Counted from the first letter of the stretch, positions 43,995 to 53,963 are shown. The stretch: 64,000 nt of DNA from Mucilaginibacter_A sp965201005 (GCF_965201005.1 NZ_OZ241747.1:1860001-1924000); one strand, 5' to 3'. A program made the numbers and translations. The notes: generated by a model not told the origin, from the sequence alone.

Positions 43995-44033
43995 AAAAAA
44001 TCCTTTAAATCAACAATGATTTAAAGGATTTTT
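43995..44033 (-). terminator. Terminator of tRNA-Pro
   Basis: AAAAATCCTTTAAATCA pairs with TGATTTAAAGGATTTTT across a 6-nt loop. It lies 18 bp downstream of tRNA-Pro in its direction of transcription. Confidence 0.85.
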
Positions 44034-44051
44034 ATGCTGGTAATCTAAAAG

Positions 44052-44125
44052 TCGGGATGGCAGGATTCGAACCTGCGGCCTCCACATCCCAAATGTGGCG
44101 CGATACCGGGCTACGCTACATCCCG
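44052..44125 (-). tRNA. tRNA-Pro (anticodon TGG)
   Basis: On the minus strand the acceptor CGGGATG pairs with CATCCCG, with discriminator A. The D-arm is followed by the anticodon stem-loop CCACATTTGGGATGTGG (anticodon TGG) and the T-arm GCAGGTTCGAATCCTGC. It is 74 nt without an encoded CCA. All stems are intact. Confidence 0.97.
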
Positions 44126-44268
44126 TTTGGAGATGCAAAAGTATAAATTTTACCGGTAATGCAAAATAAATCCCTCAAATTTATAATAGATAAATATTTT
44201 TTGAACTGCAATTCTTTCATAATGAATCAATTAATTTCCAAAAAAAACATGGCTAAAAGAAGTATCGG

Positions 44269-45570
44269 CTAAACCAGTTCTGCCACAACAAACGTACTGC
44301 CGCCCGCAAAGATCAAATCATCAGGACTGGCATTGTTTTTTGCAGCGGCCAATGCTTCTTTTACACTGCTAAAATCATCGCCCTGCAAGCTGAAACCTGC
44401 TGCCTGATGCTTTAAGGTTTCTGCGGACAAACCTCTCGGAATGTTAGGTTTGCAGAAATAATAAGTTGCATGTTGAGGCAATAACGATAAAATTTTGCTG
44501 CTGTCTTTATCCGCAACCATGCCTAAAACAAAATGTAAATGCCGGTATCTGGTAGCAGAAATATTGATCAAAACTTCGGCAATACCTTCCGGGTTATGGC
44601 CGGTATCACAAATAATCAAAGGGTTTCGACCTAAAACCTGCCACCTGCCGTTCAAACCCGTCAACTGTTTCACTGATTTTAGGGAGATAAAAACAGCATC
44701 AGTTTTTATCTCAAAGCCTTGTTTTCGTAATTCATCCAAAGCAGATAAAACTGTTTTTAAGTTTTTAAGCTGATACAAACCTGTAAGATCAAGTTCAAAT
44801 TTTACCCGCTGACCGGAATTTTTTTGGGTAACATCAACACTCAAAAAAGCTGCTGAACGATGGTTTTCGGCATTTGGGTCAATTACTGCGTCCCATTCTT
44901 CAGAAGCAAAACGAATTGGTGCATTTTCCTGTTTTGCTTTTGAGATAAAAACTGCTGCAACTTCCTGCTGATATTCTCCAATCACAACCGGCGTATTTGG
45001 TTTGATGATCCCGGCTTTCTCCGCGGCAATTTCCGGAAGCGTGTTGCCAAGCAAATTCATGTGATCCCAGCCGATGTTCGTGGTCACAGAAATCAAGGGC
45101 GAAATGATGTTTGTAGAATCCAGTCTTCCGCCCAAACCAACTTCAATCACAGCAATATCTACTTTTTCGCGGGCAAAATAATCAAAAGCCATTGCCACCG
45201 TCATCTCAAAAAACGAAGGCCGGATGGTATTGATATTTTCCTGCTGACTGGCTACAAAATCCACAACTTGTTGTTCGGCAATCATTTCGCCATTGATCCG
45301 GATCCGTTCCCTGAAATCTTTAAGGTGAGGCGAGGTGTACAAACCTGTTTTATATCCGGCCGACTGCAAAACTGCGGCCAGCATGTGTGAAGTGGAGCCT
45401 TTGCCGTTGGTGCCGCCAATATGAATACTTTTGAACTTTTGCTGCGGATTGCCCAGGTTCTGGCATAGTAGCAGCGTATTGGTCAGGTCTTTTTTAAAAG
45501 CAGATGCACCATCTCGCGTAAACATGGGCAACTGTCCATATAAATAGTCAAGCGTTTGCAGATAGTTCAT
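44269..45570 (-). CDS. folC: Bifunctional folylpolyglutamate/dihydrofolate synthase
   Basis: It adds glutamate to dihydropteroate and to reduced folates in the cytoplasm. I chose ATG 45570 (MNYLQTLDYLYGQLPMF); a start at 45579 adds three residues. The 433-residue Mur-ligase-type protein has the P-loop HIGGTNGKGSTSHML (about 50-64), the conserved EVGLGGRLDSTNII (about 142-155) and the C-terminal ICDTGHNPEGI (about 322). It is the last gene of the minus-strand run that begins with the TPR protein at 53607. Two interspersed motifs lie in its coding region (44352 and 44686). Confidence 0.96.
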   Translation of the reverse strand: MNYLQTLDYLYGQLPMFTRDGASAFKKDLTNTLLLCQNLGNPQQKFKSIHIGGTNGKGSTSHMLAAVLQSAGYKTGLYTSPHLKDFRERIRINGEMIAEQQVVDFVASQQENINTIRPSFFEMTVAMAFDYFAREKVDIAVIEVGLGGRLDSTNIISPLISVTTNIGWDHMNLLGNTLPEIAAEKAGIIKPNTPVVIGEYQQEVAAVFISKAKQENAPIRFASEEWDAVIDPNAENHRSAAFLSVDVTQKNSGQRVKFELDLTGLYQLKNLKTVLSALDELRKQGFEIKTDAVFISLKSVKQLTGLNGRWQVLGRNPLIICDTGHNPEGIAEVLINISATRYRHLHFVLGMVADKDSSKILSLLPQHATYYFCKPNIPRGLSAETLKHQAAGFSLQGDDFSSVKEALAAAKNNASPDDLIFAGGSTFVVAELV

Positions 45571-45697
45571 GGGAAACATTGGACGGGATTATGGTTCATG
45601 GTTGATAGGAGAACCAGCACAACAAATTTTAGGTGATAAAAGAAGCATCACTTCAATCAAAAATAAACGCCAAGCCTGTATTGCTCAACCTAAAACC

Positions 45698-46513
45698 TTA
45701 CTGCACTTTAAACACAAAAACAACCGTTCCGATTTGGGTTTCAGGTGCGTTTTCGGCAGCATTTAGTTTGATGCCCAATACGGCATTTTCACATTTTTGC
45801 AGCAAATCACTATCGCTGATGGTGGTTCCGCGTGCACCGGCGCGTGCATAAACCACGTTGCCGCTTTTATCTACCCGGATATCAACCACAATTTTACCGG
45901 CGCGGTGGTTGTCATCGGTTACGTGCGGTTTGGTAAGGAAGCTGCGCTGCGTCATGTTCAAATTCCCGCCATTGCCAGAACCTGTACCGTTATAATTATT
46001 GGTGAGCGTAGTGCCGTTAGCTTTTCCCTGGTTACCGGGTTTGTTTCCCGTTCCGTCGCCTTCGCCGGTGCCGTTGTTTTTTTTGCCTTTATACAAAGCA
46101 TTCTGATTGATTTGCGGCTTTGCTTCTTTTACATCGGTTTTTGTGGCAACGGTATTGCTTGGTTTTTTACTGTTTGGTGCAACTTCCGGCGCATCTTCCG
46201 TAGTTTGGGTCACTACTTTTTTATCGCTGTTATCGGCACTGATTTTTTCGGTTGGCGTAACATCCGGTTTAACTTTGTCTGGTTTGCTTTTGTTGGCTTT
46301 TTCGGCTACAGATGGTTCTTCCGCACTCATATAATCATTGCCCGTACCTTCGTCCGTAGTTCCGTAATTTACAATAATTCCGCCGGTGCCTTCTTCCTGT
46401 TTTGGCGGCATCGAAAACACAATAAAATACGTCAGCAGTAAAAATGCGCCCAGCACAATCCCTGTCAGCAAAAATGCTTTCGGATAATTATTTTCTTCCT
46501 GCTGCGGTATCAT
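45698..46513 (-). CDS. TonB-like energy transducer
   Basis: It is a TonB/TolA-type periplasm-spanning protein that couples the ExbB-ExbD motor to the outer membrane. The 271-residue protein has one N-terminal membrane anchor (about 13-35, AFLLTGIVLGAFLLLTYFIV), a long Pro/Lys/Glu- and Asn/Gly-rich linker (GTGEGDGTGNKPGNQGKANG), and a C-terminal domain of about 85 residues (KIVVDIRVDKSGNVVYARAG) ending in VVFVFKVQ. Its ATG overlaps the exbD stop, so translation is coupled. Confidence 0.88.
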   Translation of the reverse strand: MIPQQEENNYPKAFLLTGIVLGAFLLLTYFIVFSMPPKQEEGTGGIIVNYGTTDEGTGNDYMSAEEPSVAEKANKSKPDKVKPDVTPTEKISADNSDKKVVTQTTEDAPEVAPNSKKPSNTVATKTDVKEAKPQINQNALYKGKKNNGTGEGDGTGNKPGNQGKANGTTLTNNYNGTGSGNGGNLNMTQRSFLTKPHVTDDNHRAGKIVVDIRVDKSGNVVYARAGARGTTISDSDLLQKCENAVLGIKLNAAENAPETQIGTVVFVFKVQ

Positions 46514-46911
46514 TATTTGGGTTCTGTGGCCAGTACAAGTTTAATGTTCAGTTTTTGCGCCGTGTCCATCACCTGCACCACATCCTGTATGGCAACGGTT
46601 TTGTCAACATACAAAACAATCGTCAGTTCCGTGGCCATTTTGGTGTATGATTGAAGTGTGGCGGCCAAATCTGTAACCGGCACTTCTTTTTTATCTACAT
46701 AATAGCGAAGGTCTTTGGTGATGGAAACCGTAATTGTTTTCTTGGAAACCGCCTGCCCGGAAGATGATTTCGGCAGCATCAGTTTAATTACGTTCGGGTT
46801 GGTAACGGTAGAAGCAATCAGGAAAAACAACAGCAAAAAGAACATAATATCGTTCATTGCCGAAGTATTTACTTCTGCCGCAGCGCGCAGGTTTCTCTTT
46901 CTTAAATTCAT
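46513..46911 (-). CDS. ExbD/TolR-family motor protein
   Basis: This 132-residue inner-membrane subunit of the proton-driven ExbB-ExbD complex has one N-terminal membrane helix with the essential aspartate (NTSAMNDIMFFLLLFFLIAS, Asp21) and a periplasmic domain with the KLMLPKSSSGQAVSKKTITV segment and a QDVVQVMDTAQKLNI helix. The gene overlaps exbB by 4 bp (ATGA) and the TonB-like gene by 1 bp. Operon order and lack of other TolR features do not separate ExbD from TolR. Confidence 0.93.
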   Translation of the reverse strand: MNLRKRNLRAAAEVNTSAMNDIMFFLLLFFLIASTVTNPNVIKLMLPKSSSGQAVSKKTITVSITKDLRYYVDKKEVPVTDLAATLQSYTKMATELTIVLYVDKTVAIQDVVQVMDTAQKLNIKLVLATEPK

Positions 46912-47621
46912 TTGCTCGGTTCTTCTAACAAATCAATAAAATCGATTGATTCTGTTTCCAGCTTTAACGTTAATTTTTCAATCATCATTTGCAAAATATT
47001 GTACAGCACGTAAGCCACAATCCCAACCAGCAAACCGGCAGCAGAGGTAACCATTTTAACGTATAAACCGCCTGAAATCACGCCCATGCTGATGTTGTCT
47101 GTTTGAGAAATATCATAAAAAATCTTGATAACACCGGCAATCGTTCCCAAAAAACCAAACATCGGCGCAATACCGGCCACAATGCCCAAAATGCCAATGT
47201 TTTTTTCCAGTTTGGAAATTTCGATACGGCCTACGTTTTCAATGGCACTTTCAATGTCTTTGATCGGACGGCCAATGCGCGACAACCCTTTTTGCAGCAT
47301 CCGGCCCAATGGCGAATTACTGTTGCGGCAAATGGCCAAAGCCGAATCCAGCTTGCCCGAACTTACGTTGGATTTTACCTGTGATAATAAAGTTGCTTCG
47401 TTTGCAGCAGCTTTTCTGATGGTGAAAAAGCGTTCAAAAAATACCACTAAACCTAAAACGGCCAAAATCCCGATCGGGACCATTACCCATCCGCCTTTGA
47501 TCAGCAAATCGCCGAAACGTAATTCGTGGGGTTGTGCGGTAGTGGCCTGCACGGCGCGGTTTAAAGTATCTACGGCTCTGGTGGCTGTATCGGCAGTTGC
47601 CTGAAAAAATAATAACATCAT
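46908..47621 (-). CDS. ExbB/TolQ-family proton channel protein
   Basis: This 237-residue MotA/TolQ/ExbB-family channel subunit has three membrane helices: about 40-62 (GWVMVPIGILAVLGLVVFFE), about 140-165 (LGIVAGIAPMFGFLGTIAGV) and about 185-210 (YVKMVTSAAGLLVGIVAYVL). The family core GTIAGVIKIFYDI is evident. The N-terminus begins MMLLFFQATAD, two ATG codons in a row. It works with the ExbD-like and TonB-like proteins immediately downstream. Whether the complex powers TonB receptors or a Tol-Pal-like envelope system is open; the nearby TPR protein suits either. Confidence 0.94.
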   Translation of the reverse strand: MMLLFFQATADTATRAVDTLNRAVQATTAQPHELRFGDLLIKGGWVMVPIGILAVLGLVVFFERFFTIRKAAANEATLLSQVKSNVSSGKLDSALAICRNSNSPLGRMLQKGLSRIGRPIKDIESAIENVGRIEISKLEKNIGILGIVAGIAPMFGFLGTIAGVIKIFYDISQTDNISMGVISGGLYVKMVTSAAGLLVGIVAYVLYNILQMMIEKLTLKLETESIDFIDLLEEPSK

Positions 47622-48674
47622 TTATTTAAGGTAGTGTTGTATGTAAGCTTCTGAATGTGGATCTTTTGTGCGGAGTTTTTCTAATCCCGCCAGTGCGCTT
47701 GCTTTATCCCGATAAGAACCAAAAGTAATCAGCACTTGTTTGCCGGCCGTATTGTTCAGGATTTTGGCATGGCGCATTCCTTTGGATTGCAATTGCGATA
47801 AAAATGTTTTTGCTCCTTTTAACGTTTTAAAAGAAGCACCGATTATTTCGTAAGGCGATTTTGCCACCAGGTCCGCATCCGTTGATCCTGCTGGTAATGC
47901 TGTTTTTACCGTATCTTTTTCTGTTTTCTGCGGAGCAGGGGCAATGGATTTTACAAGTGTATCGGGCAATGCTTTTGCGGTTGTGTCTTTCCTGGTTTCC
48001 AATTGCGCGGTTATAGGTGCGCGCGCCAAAGTATCTGCAACCGGTGTTTTTATCAAATTGGTTTCAGGTGTGTTTTTCGGTAAAATATCTTTAAAAATAT
48101 TTGGATAATATACGTACAATGCATAAATTCCTGCGCATGAAATGGCCAAAAGCAAAACAATTGCTGCCCAGAAACCGGTATTTTTTTTAGATCGGGTTTC
48201 TTCCTGCGGCAAATTTTCGGAAAACTCACGATAAAAATTTTCTACATAATCTTTTTGAGGCAAAGCTTCCTCTTCTGCTGCAAGCGGTTGTGTTGTTTTC
48301 AGGGCTGATAAACTAACCGGCGGCAATCCGAAGTTTTCCTGGTTAAAAAAAGTATCCAGGTTTTCATCTGTGGCAAACAATGCTTCTTTTACCGGTATAT
48401 TTTTAGTGTCGGCTTCTGTTTTAAGCTGATCAACAAACTTCTCAATAAAATAACCCGATGCTTCCCGCGAAATATTTTTTTGTGCGCTGATGTATTTAAC
48501 AAGTTCGTCGTCATCACGTTCGCCGGCAACAAAATCAATGCTGTTTTTAGGTGGTAAAATTTGGTGCTGCTGCTGTTCGGCATTTTTTCTCCGGACCAAA
48601 AAAGTACCTAATCCCGGCACAAAAACGTGCTTGTCTTCATTTAAAAGTTCTTTTAAATATGCCGCTACGTCCAT
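47622..48674 (-). CDS. HU-domain and SPOR-domain envelope protein
   Basis: It is a 350-residue membrane protein with an N-terminal HU/CCDC81-like domain (about 1-95, MDVAAYLKELLNEDKHVFVP with a PGLGTFLVRRK loop), one membrane helix (about 168-190, GFWAAIVLLLAISCAGIYAL), a Thr/Pro/Lys-rich linker and a C-terminal SPOR domain (about 272-350, YEIIGASFKTLKGAKTFLSQ). SPOR domains bind denuded peptidoglycan at division sites; the HU-like domain faces the cytoplasm and may bind DNA or protein. This architecture is typical of Bacteroidota. Its stop abuts exbB, so it belongs to the same operon. Several interspersed motifs lie in the coding region. Confidence 0.88.
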   Translation of the reverse strand: MDVAAYLKELLNEDKHVFVPGLGTFLVRRKNAEQQQHQILPPKNSIDFVAGERDDDELVKYISAQKNISREASGYFIEKFVDQLKTEADTKNIPVKEALFATDENLDTFFNQENFGLPPVSLSALKTTQPLAAEEEALPQKDYVENFYREFSENLPQEETRSKKNTGFWAAIVLLLAISCAGIYALYVYYPNIFKDILPKNTPETNLIKTPVADTLARAPITAQLETRKDTTAKALPDTLVKSIAPAPQKTEKDTVKTALPAGSTDADLVAKSPYEIIGASFKTLKGAKTFLSQLQSKGMRHAKILNNTAGKQVLITFGSYRDKASALAGLEKLRTKDPHSEAYIQHYLK

Positions 48675-48714
48675 CCGGTCACAATAAAGGTAAGTTCAAC
48701 AACATCAGGATCAA

Positions 48715-50559
48715 TTAAAAGCCAACGCTTAAGCCGCCAAAGATATTAAATCCGTTTGCAGGATAGTACAAGTATATTTGATTTTTGGTGTTCAAAAGGT
48801 TATTGGCCTGCGCAAAAATCGAAACCCGTTTATTAAGCTGATAATCAATCCCGCCGCTTAAATCTGCAAAAGAAGGCAAGGATACTTCGCGATAATTAGT
48901 TGTGCCAGTAGTAATAATGAGTTGGAAGCGGTCCATTGTTTCACCACGGATCAGCAATGCTCCGTTTATCGTTATTTTTTTGTTGATGCGGAAGTTTGTT
49001 CCGGCAGTGAGCTTGGCTGTTGGCAAGTTCCAGGCTTCGGCTTCTGTGGCCAGCTTATATTTCCGGTATTCCAATCTGCCGAAAATATCCACGGTTTCTG
49101 AAATCTTGTAATCCAAGTCTCCGTTGAAACCGGTTATAGTAGATTTTCCACCATCATAAATTACGGCAAATTTATTTTGTCCTCTGCTGAAATTAAAATT
49201 ATTGACAAACAACGGCAAACCGGTAATACTTTGGCGCAAGAAAGCGGCTTTAAAACCTAATCCCGGTGCAATGGTCCCTTTCAATCCGGCACTCAGCGTT
49301 AAGCGGTCAATCGAGTTGCGAATGTCAATATTCTGACCTAAAAACGGGTTGGTTTCCGTCAGGTTTTTAAGCAACGTTTTGTTGATATCGCCGCGCGCTT
49401 CTGCAAAAATCCGGACATATTTCGGGATGACCTGAAACTCGATTTTGGCTGCCGGGAACAATCGCAAACTGCTTTTCGACCCAAATTCTGAAACTAAGTT
49501 TACACCTGCATCAATTTTGTAATTTTCGCCCTGAAGTTTGATATAAGGGTTTGCGCGCAACAGGTTATTGCTGATGCTGTACAAACTATCTTTGGTATTT
49601 CCTGCGTCCAGCGAAGCATTCAGCCCGAAATAAAACTGTTTGATGGTTTGGTTGAGGGAAAAATCCACTAAAATGTTGCTTTCTTTGGCTTTGTAAGCAT
49701 CGTTAAAATAATAACCGCTAATTTTTGCCGCATAAACAAAGTCGTTTGTGGTGTCTTTAAAGTTTTTGGCCAGTTCAGCTTCACCGGAAATAGTGTTGAA
49801 GTGCTGCTTGCCCGGGATCAGGCTGACCGGTGGATGGTCCTGATCAAAACCATAAAAATAATTGCTGCGGCGCGTGTAATTGATGCTACCGCGTGCGCTA
49901 TTGTTTTCGCCGATGCTTTTACCGAAAACGCCAATTTCTTGCCGGCTTGATTTCTGGTCGGGCAAACTGCCTTTTTGGGCGAAATGCTTGGCATAACCAC
50001 CAAACTGCAAAGCCGGATCGCGGCCATTGTTGATATATACTTCGCCAAAAGTGGTGCTTAAACTGCCAATTCCGGCTTTTGCGTAATTGTTATAAAGTGT
50101 ATCATTTGCCGTTTTCGGGATTTGCATCGCCTCCAGCGGCTGTATGCCTGCGCTGCTGTTCAGCCGTTTGTCCAGCAGGTTATTGTACGTAAACGTTGGC
50201 TTTACATCCGTTTTATCGCCCAAATCCGGGTTTCTGCGGATTTTCACGGCATCGGCCAAAACCGGTTTATATACGCTGGTCACCACAATTTCTTCGTTCA
50301 AACTTTGCGTTTGCGGTTCTGCTTTTTTGGCCGGTACATTTCCTTTTCCGGTTGTATCTAACGATGCTGTTTTTACCGTACTTTTTTTGGTGTTATGGCT
50401 GGTTTTGGCTGTCGTTTTTACCGTTGCAGGTTTTTCGGCAACCGTTTTTTTGGCCAAGTTTTTTGTTTTTTTCTGAACCGGTTTTTGCTGGGAAAAAGCA
50501 GGAACCGCATGAAGCATCAGTCCGGACAACAAAATAGGGAGGATCGTATTTAACTTCAT
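48715..50559 (-). CDS. TonB-dependent-receptor-like outer-membrane barrel
   Basis: It is a 614-residue protein with a signal peptide (MKLNTILPILLSGLMLHAVP), a low-complexity Lys/Thr-rich segment (about 28-80), a short VVTSVYKPVLADAVKIRR strand that resembles a TonB box or plug remnant, and a C-terminal barrel of many beta strands ending in FGGLSVGF. No complete plug domain is seen, so it may be a small barrel partner and not a full transporter. It lies 3 bp from the TPR gene upstream and 40 bp from the SPOR gene downstream. Confidence 0.85.
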   Translation of the reverse strand: MKLNTILPILLSGLMLHAVPAFSQQKPVQKKTKNLAKKTVAEKPATVKTTAKTSHNTKKSTVKTASLDTTGKGNVPAKKAEPQTQSLNEEIVVTSVYKPVLADAVKIRRNPDLGDKTDVKPTFTYNNLLDKRLNSSAGIQPLEAMQIPKTANDTLYNNYAKAGIGSLSTTFGEVYINNGRDPALQFGGYAKHFAQKGSLPDQKSSRQEIGVFGKSIGENNSARGSINYTRRSNYFYGFDQDHPPVSLIPGKQHFNTISGEAELAKNFKDTTNDFVYAAKISGYYFNDAYKAKESNILVDFSLNQTIKQFYFGLNASLDAGNTKDSLYSISNNLLRANPYIKLQGENYKIDAGVNLVSEFGSKSSLRLFPAAKIEFQVIPKYVRIFAEARGDINKTLLKNLTETNPFLGQNIDIRNSIDRLTLSAGLKGTIAPGLGFKAAFLRQSITGLPLFVNNFNFSRGQNKFAVIYDGGKSTITGFNGDLDYKISETVDIFGRLEYRKYKLATEAEAWNLPTAKLTAGTNFRINKKITINGALLIRGETMDRFQLIITTGTTNYREVSLPSFADLSGGIDYQLNKRVSIFAQANNLLNTKNQIYLYYPANGFNIFGGLSVGF

Positions 50560-50562
50560 TGC

Positions 50563-53500
50563 TTAGTTCTCTTTCGATGTGTTAGTATTGTTCAGTTGTT
50601 CTAATCTGGCTTTGGCAGTTGGCAAAATTTCATCATTGCCTTTATAATTGCCGATAATGCTTTGCAGCGTACTTTTGGCCTGAAAAATATCTTTCAAAGC
50701 CACATAATCATCAGCCAGCAATATAAAAGTTTTGGCCACCCAGTAATCATAATCGCCCAGCTTATTGATCAGCTCAAAACAAGTTTTTTGCGAGGCTTTA
50801 TAATTTCTGCGGAGATATTCCAGGTTGGCCACGTTGTATTTTGCTTCGGCAGCGGCAACGGTTTTGGTGTTGGTCACCACGTAATTCAGTTCTTTAATGG
50901 CATTGGTTGTATCGCCTTTCAGCAGATAAGCTTTTCCGGCATACAAACCGGTGCGGTATTTATCTTCTTCGGATGATTTTTCGTTCAGCCTAACCAAAGC
51001 CGCATATTTTAGCACGTCATCCGGCAACTGCATTTCAGAATAAGCATACAGCAAATTATTAATTGCAAAAGAATAATCCGCTTTGTATTCAGAGTTGGTT
51101 TCCAGATGTTTTAAAAAAACAACCGCTTCATTATACTTCTTTTGCCGCAGATAAATATTGGCCATGCTGATCAGCGATTTTTCGGTGTAAACACTCGTCC
51201 AATCGTTTAAAATATAATTGTAATCTGCAACGGCCTGTTCCGGCTGGTTTAGTTTTACATAACTTTCGGCGCGGATAAACCGGGCTTGCTTATCATTGAT
51301 CGGTTTCGGAAACTTATCAAAATAAGCATTTATACCACCAACCGCGCCGTTAAAATCACCGCGCAGGTACAAATTGTTTGCCGCCGTGAACATGATATTG
51401 TCCTGCTGTGCCGAACTGTAATTGCCAATCGGTGTGGTGGCCGCATAGTCAATAAAAGTTTTAGCATCGCCGCTATCGGTATAAATTTTTTCAATTTGTT
51501 TTAATGATTGCTGCGCTTCTGTGGTAGAAGGATAATCTTTTACCACGCGTTTAAAGGCGTCCAGCGCAGCCTGGTCCTGATTGGCATTATAATCGATCAA
51601 ACCGATGGTCACCAGCGCGCGGGGCACATAACTGCTTTGCGGATATTTCTCGATCATGGCCGTTAAATCCGTTCGGGCCTGATCGCCGTTGTTTTTAAGG
51701 AAGTAAGTGTAAGCCATCTCAAAACTGGCATCATCTGCATAATCCGACGTTGGGAATTTCTGCATCAAATCCTGCAGGGTACTGATTTTGGTATCTAACT
51801 GCCCTTGCAAACCCTGGATCATCCCGCGCTGAAACAAAGCATAATCTTCGCCTTTGGCATGTTGGGCCAAAATCCGGTTATAATATTCATTGGCACGGCC
51901 GTAGTTTTTTAGCGAAAAATAACTGTCGCCCAAACGCAGTACGGCATCGTTTACCGTATTTTTATCGCGTTCGCCGCCATTAATAAAACGCTCGAAGTTA
52001 TTGGCTGCTTTCTGGTATTTTTCATCGCCAAAAGCAGCATACCCCAAAGCATAATTGGCATAATTGTAAACGGTGGTTTGCCTGGCGGCCGGCATATCTT
52101 CAAAACGCTCAAAATTTTCTACCGATTCGCCGTATTTGCGCACTTCATACATGGATTCTGCCATCCAATAGGTGGCCAGTGCTTCAATTTTATCATCGAC
52201 CGGATCTTTCAACGATCTTAAAAAGATACCAATGGCGTTCTCAAAAGCGCGTTCGTTATAATATTGCAAACCTCGGTAATACGTTACTTTTTGATACGCT
52301 TCTTTTGCCGCACCATTTCTGTTGGGGATGGATTCCAGGATATCAACCGCTTCTTTGTAATTGCTGGTGGACAGCAAAATCTCGCCCAGTAAAACTTTGG
52401 CATCGGTAATTTTGGTTGATCGCGGATAATTTTTGATGTACAAACGAATGGCATCCAACGCCTGGTTGTTAAACTGCAGTTCGTAAGATAATTTGGCGTA
52501 TTCATACAGCGCATCTTCCTTGATCTGCAGATCGAAGTCCAGGTTGGAAGCTACCTGAAAAGCATTGCGCGCGCTTTGCTTGTTGTTCTCTTTCAGGAAA
52601 ACGTTGCCCAGCGTATAATTGCCGCTCTGGCTGTAAGCATCGGTTTTATCGATCAGTTTGGTCAGTTCGCGGATGGCGCGCGGGTTGTTGCCGGTTTTAA
52701 AATAAGCATAACCCATTTGGTAACTATCCTGGTTGTTTTGCGTTTTATTTTGGTCCCGGTTTTGAAAACGCTCGTAATATTTCAAGGCATCAGGATAATT
52801 AACCTTGGCAAAATAGGAAGCGGCAATGATCCGCAGCATTTCCGTTTCGTTGGTTTGTTGTGTTGTGTTCACGATCGGCACGGCATAGGCCAGCACATCA
52901 TCATAACGCTTATCCAAATAATAAACCGCCGTGATGTAATAAGGATAGCTCGCCTCGTATTTTTTGGAATTTTTAAGCTTCTCAAAGTTGACTAAAGCCA
53001 GGTGATAATCTTTGTTGAGGTAAGCAATGTAGGCGAAATAATAAGTTGCATCTTCCGAATAAGCTGATTTTTTATCCTTGATTTCGCTAAATATCAATTG
53101 TGCGTTTTTATAATCTTTCAGCTCAAAATAAGAATAACCTTTCTCAAATTTATACTCGGTGTTTTCTTTTCCGCTGAGGTCTGCAGGTTGTACTTTGTCA
53201 AACCAGGTCAGCGCGTCCTGATATTTTTCCTGTTTGAAGTAAGATTTCCCGATCTGAAAATAAGCTACTTTGGCCAGCGGGTTTTCCGGTTGTTCTTTGA
53301 TAAAACGGCGGAACATGCTTTCGGCATCATCATTTCCTAAGTTTAAAGCACAAACGGCTTCAAAATAAAAAGCATTTTCGCGCAGCAAAGAAGTTTCCGA
53401 TTCAAAAACCGGCTGGTTGGAAGTTTTATTTCTTGGCTTATCAAACAGCCGGAACTGCTCGGCAGCGGCCACAAATTTGCCTTTGTCTAGCAGTTCTACG

Positions 53501-53607
53501 GCTGACTGGTAATTTCTGTTGAGCGTAAAATAAGCAGTTTGTTGGGCGTTGGCTTGATAAACCGATAAAAAGAGCAGTGAAGAAGCAAGGTACAGAACTT
53601 TTGTCAT
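50563..53607 (-). CDS. Large TPR-repeat periplasmic protein
   Basis: This 1014-residue protein has a signal peptide (MTKVLYLASSLLFLSVYQAN, cleavage near NAQQ) and is made almost entirely of tetratricopeptide repeats (for example YFQIGKSYFKQEKYQDALTW, YKLGNDDAESMFRRF-like helices and ADDASFEMAYTYFLKNNGDQ). The closest known type is the YbgF/CpoB-like or BamD-like TPR scaffold. It is first in the run of genes that includes the barrel, SPOR, ExbB, ExbD and TonB-like genes, so it is likely a periplasmic adaptor of that envelope system. This link is inference from context. Confidence 0.9.
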   Translation of the reverse strand: MTKVLYLASSLLFLSVYQANAQQTAYFTLNRNYQSAVELLDKGKFVAAAEQFRLFDKPRNKTSNQPVFESETSLLRENAFYFEAVCALNLGNDDAESMFRRFIKEQPENPLAKVAYFQIGKSYFKQEKYQDALTWFDKVQPADLSGKENTEYKFEKGYSYFELKDYKNAQLIFSEIKDKKSAYSEDATYYFAYIAYLNKDYHLALVNFEKLKNSKKYEASYPYYITAVYYLDKRYDDVLAYAVPIVNTTQQTNETEMLRIIAASYFAKVNYPDALKYYERFQNRDQNKTQNNQDSYQMGYAYFKTGNNPRAIRELTKLIDKTDAYSQSGNYTLGNVFLKENNKQSARNAFQVASNLDFDLQIKEDALYEYAKLSYELQFNNQALDAIRLYIKNYPRSTKITDAKVLLGEILLSTSNYKEAVDILESIPNRNGAAKEAYQKVTYYRGLQYYNERAFENAIGIFLRSLKDPVDDKIEALATYWMAESMYEVRKYGESVENFERFEDMPAARQTTVYNYANYALGYAAFGDEKYQKAANNFERFINGGERDKNTVNDAVLRLGDSYFSLKNYGRANEYYNRILAQHAKGEDYALFQRGMIQGLQGQLDTKISTLQDLMQKFPTSDYADDASFEMAYTYFLKNNGDQARTDLTAMIEKYPQSSYVPRALVTIGLIDYNANQDQAALDAFKRVVKDYPSTTEAQQSLKQIEKIYTDSGDAKTFIDYAATTPIGNYSSAQQDNIMFTAANNLYLRGDFNGAVGGINAYFDKFPKPINDKQARFIRAESYVKLNQPEQAVADYNYILNDWTSVYTEKSLISMANIYLRQKKYNEAVVFLKHLETNSEYKADYSFAINNLLYAYSEMQLPDDVLKYAALVRLNEKSSEEDKYRTGLYAGKAYLLKGDTTNAIKELNYVVTNTKTVAAAEAKYNVANLEYLRRNYKASQKTCFELINKLGDYDYWVAKTFILLADDYVALKDIFQAKSTLQSIIGNYKGNDEILPTAKARLEQLNNTNTSKEN

Positions 53608-53866
53608 AGTTGTTTTGATAACAGCGCCGCTAAAATAAAGAGCCTGCCGATAATAACCGCGTAAAAAATGTGCTTGATAACCGATTTGGGATTTTATGCC
53701 CTAAAAACAGCATCGAACCAGAACCGGAAACTGAGGTTGACGAGCTTGTGCTGCAAAAGTTTAAAAAGGTTTGTCTCGATCTGATTAATATGTTTTGTAT
53801 CATTATTTTAGATAAACCGAAAATGCCCCGTCTTCCTGCTTAACGCCACAATACAAGTTTTTTTCT

Positions 53867-53963
53867 ATGCTTCTTTTACCACCTAAAATCTGATGGTTTT
53901 TTGTATGAGTGTTTTAATCAGAAACAATTACAAAAGCAAAATTTTCTGCCCTAAAAGAAGCAT
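53867..53963. repeat. Inverted motif pair between the TPR gene and pyrB
   Basis: ATGCTTCTTTTACCACC (53867-53883) and CTAAAAGAAGCAT (53951-53963) face each other across about 67 bp in the 426-bp gap 53608-54033. A GTTTTTA-type copy is at 53701-53714. The gap holds the TPR-gene promoter region and the pyrB 3' region; I see no gene in it. Confidence 0.65.
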
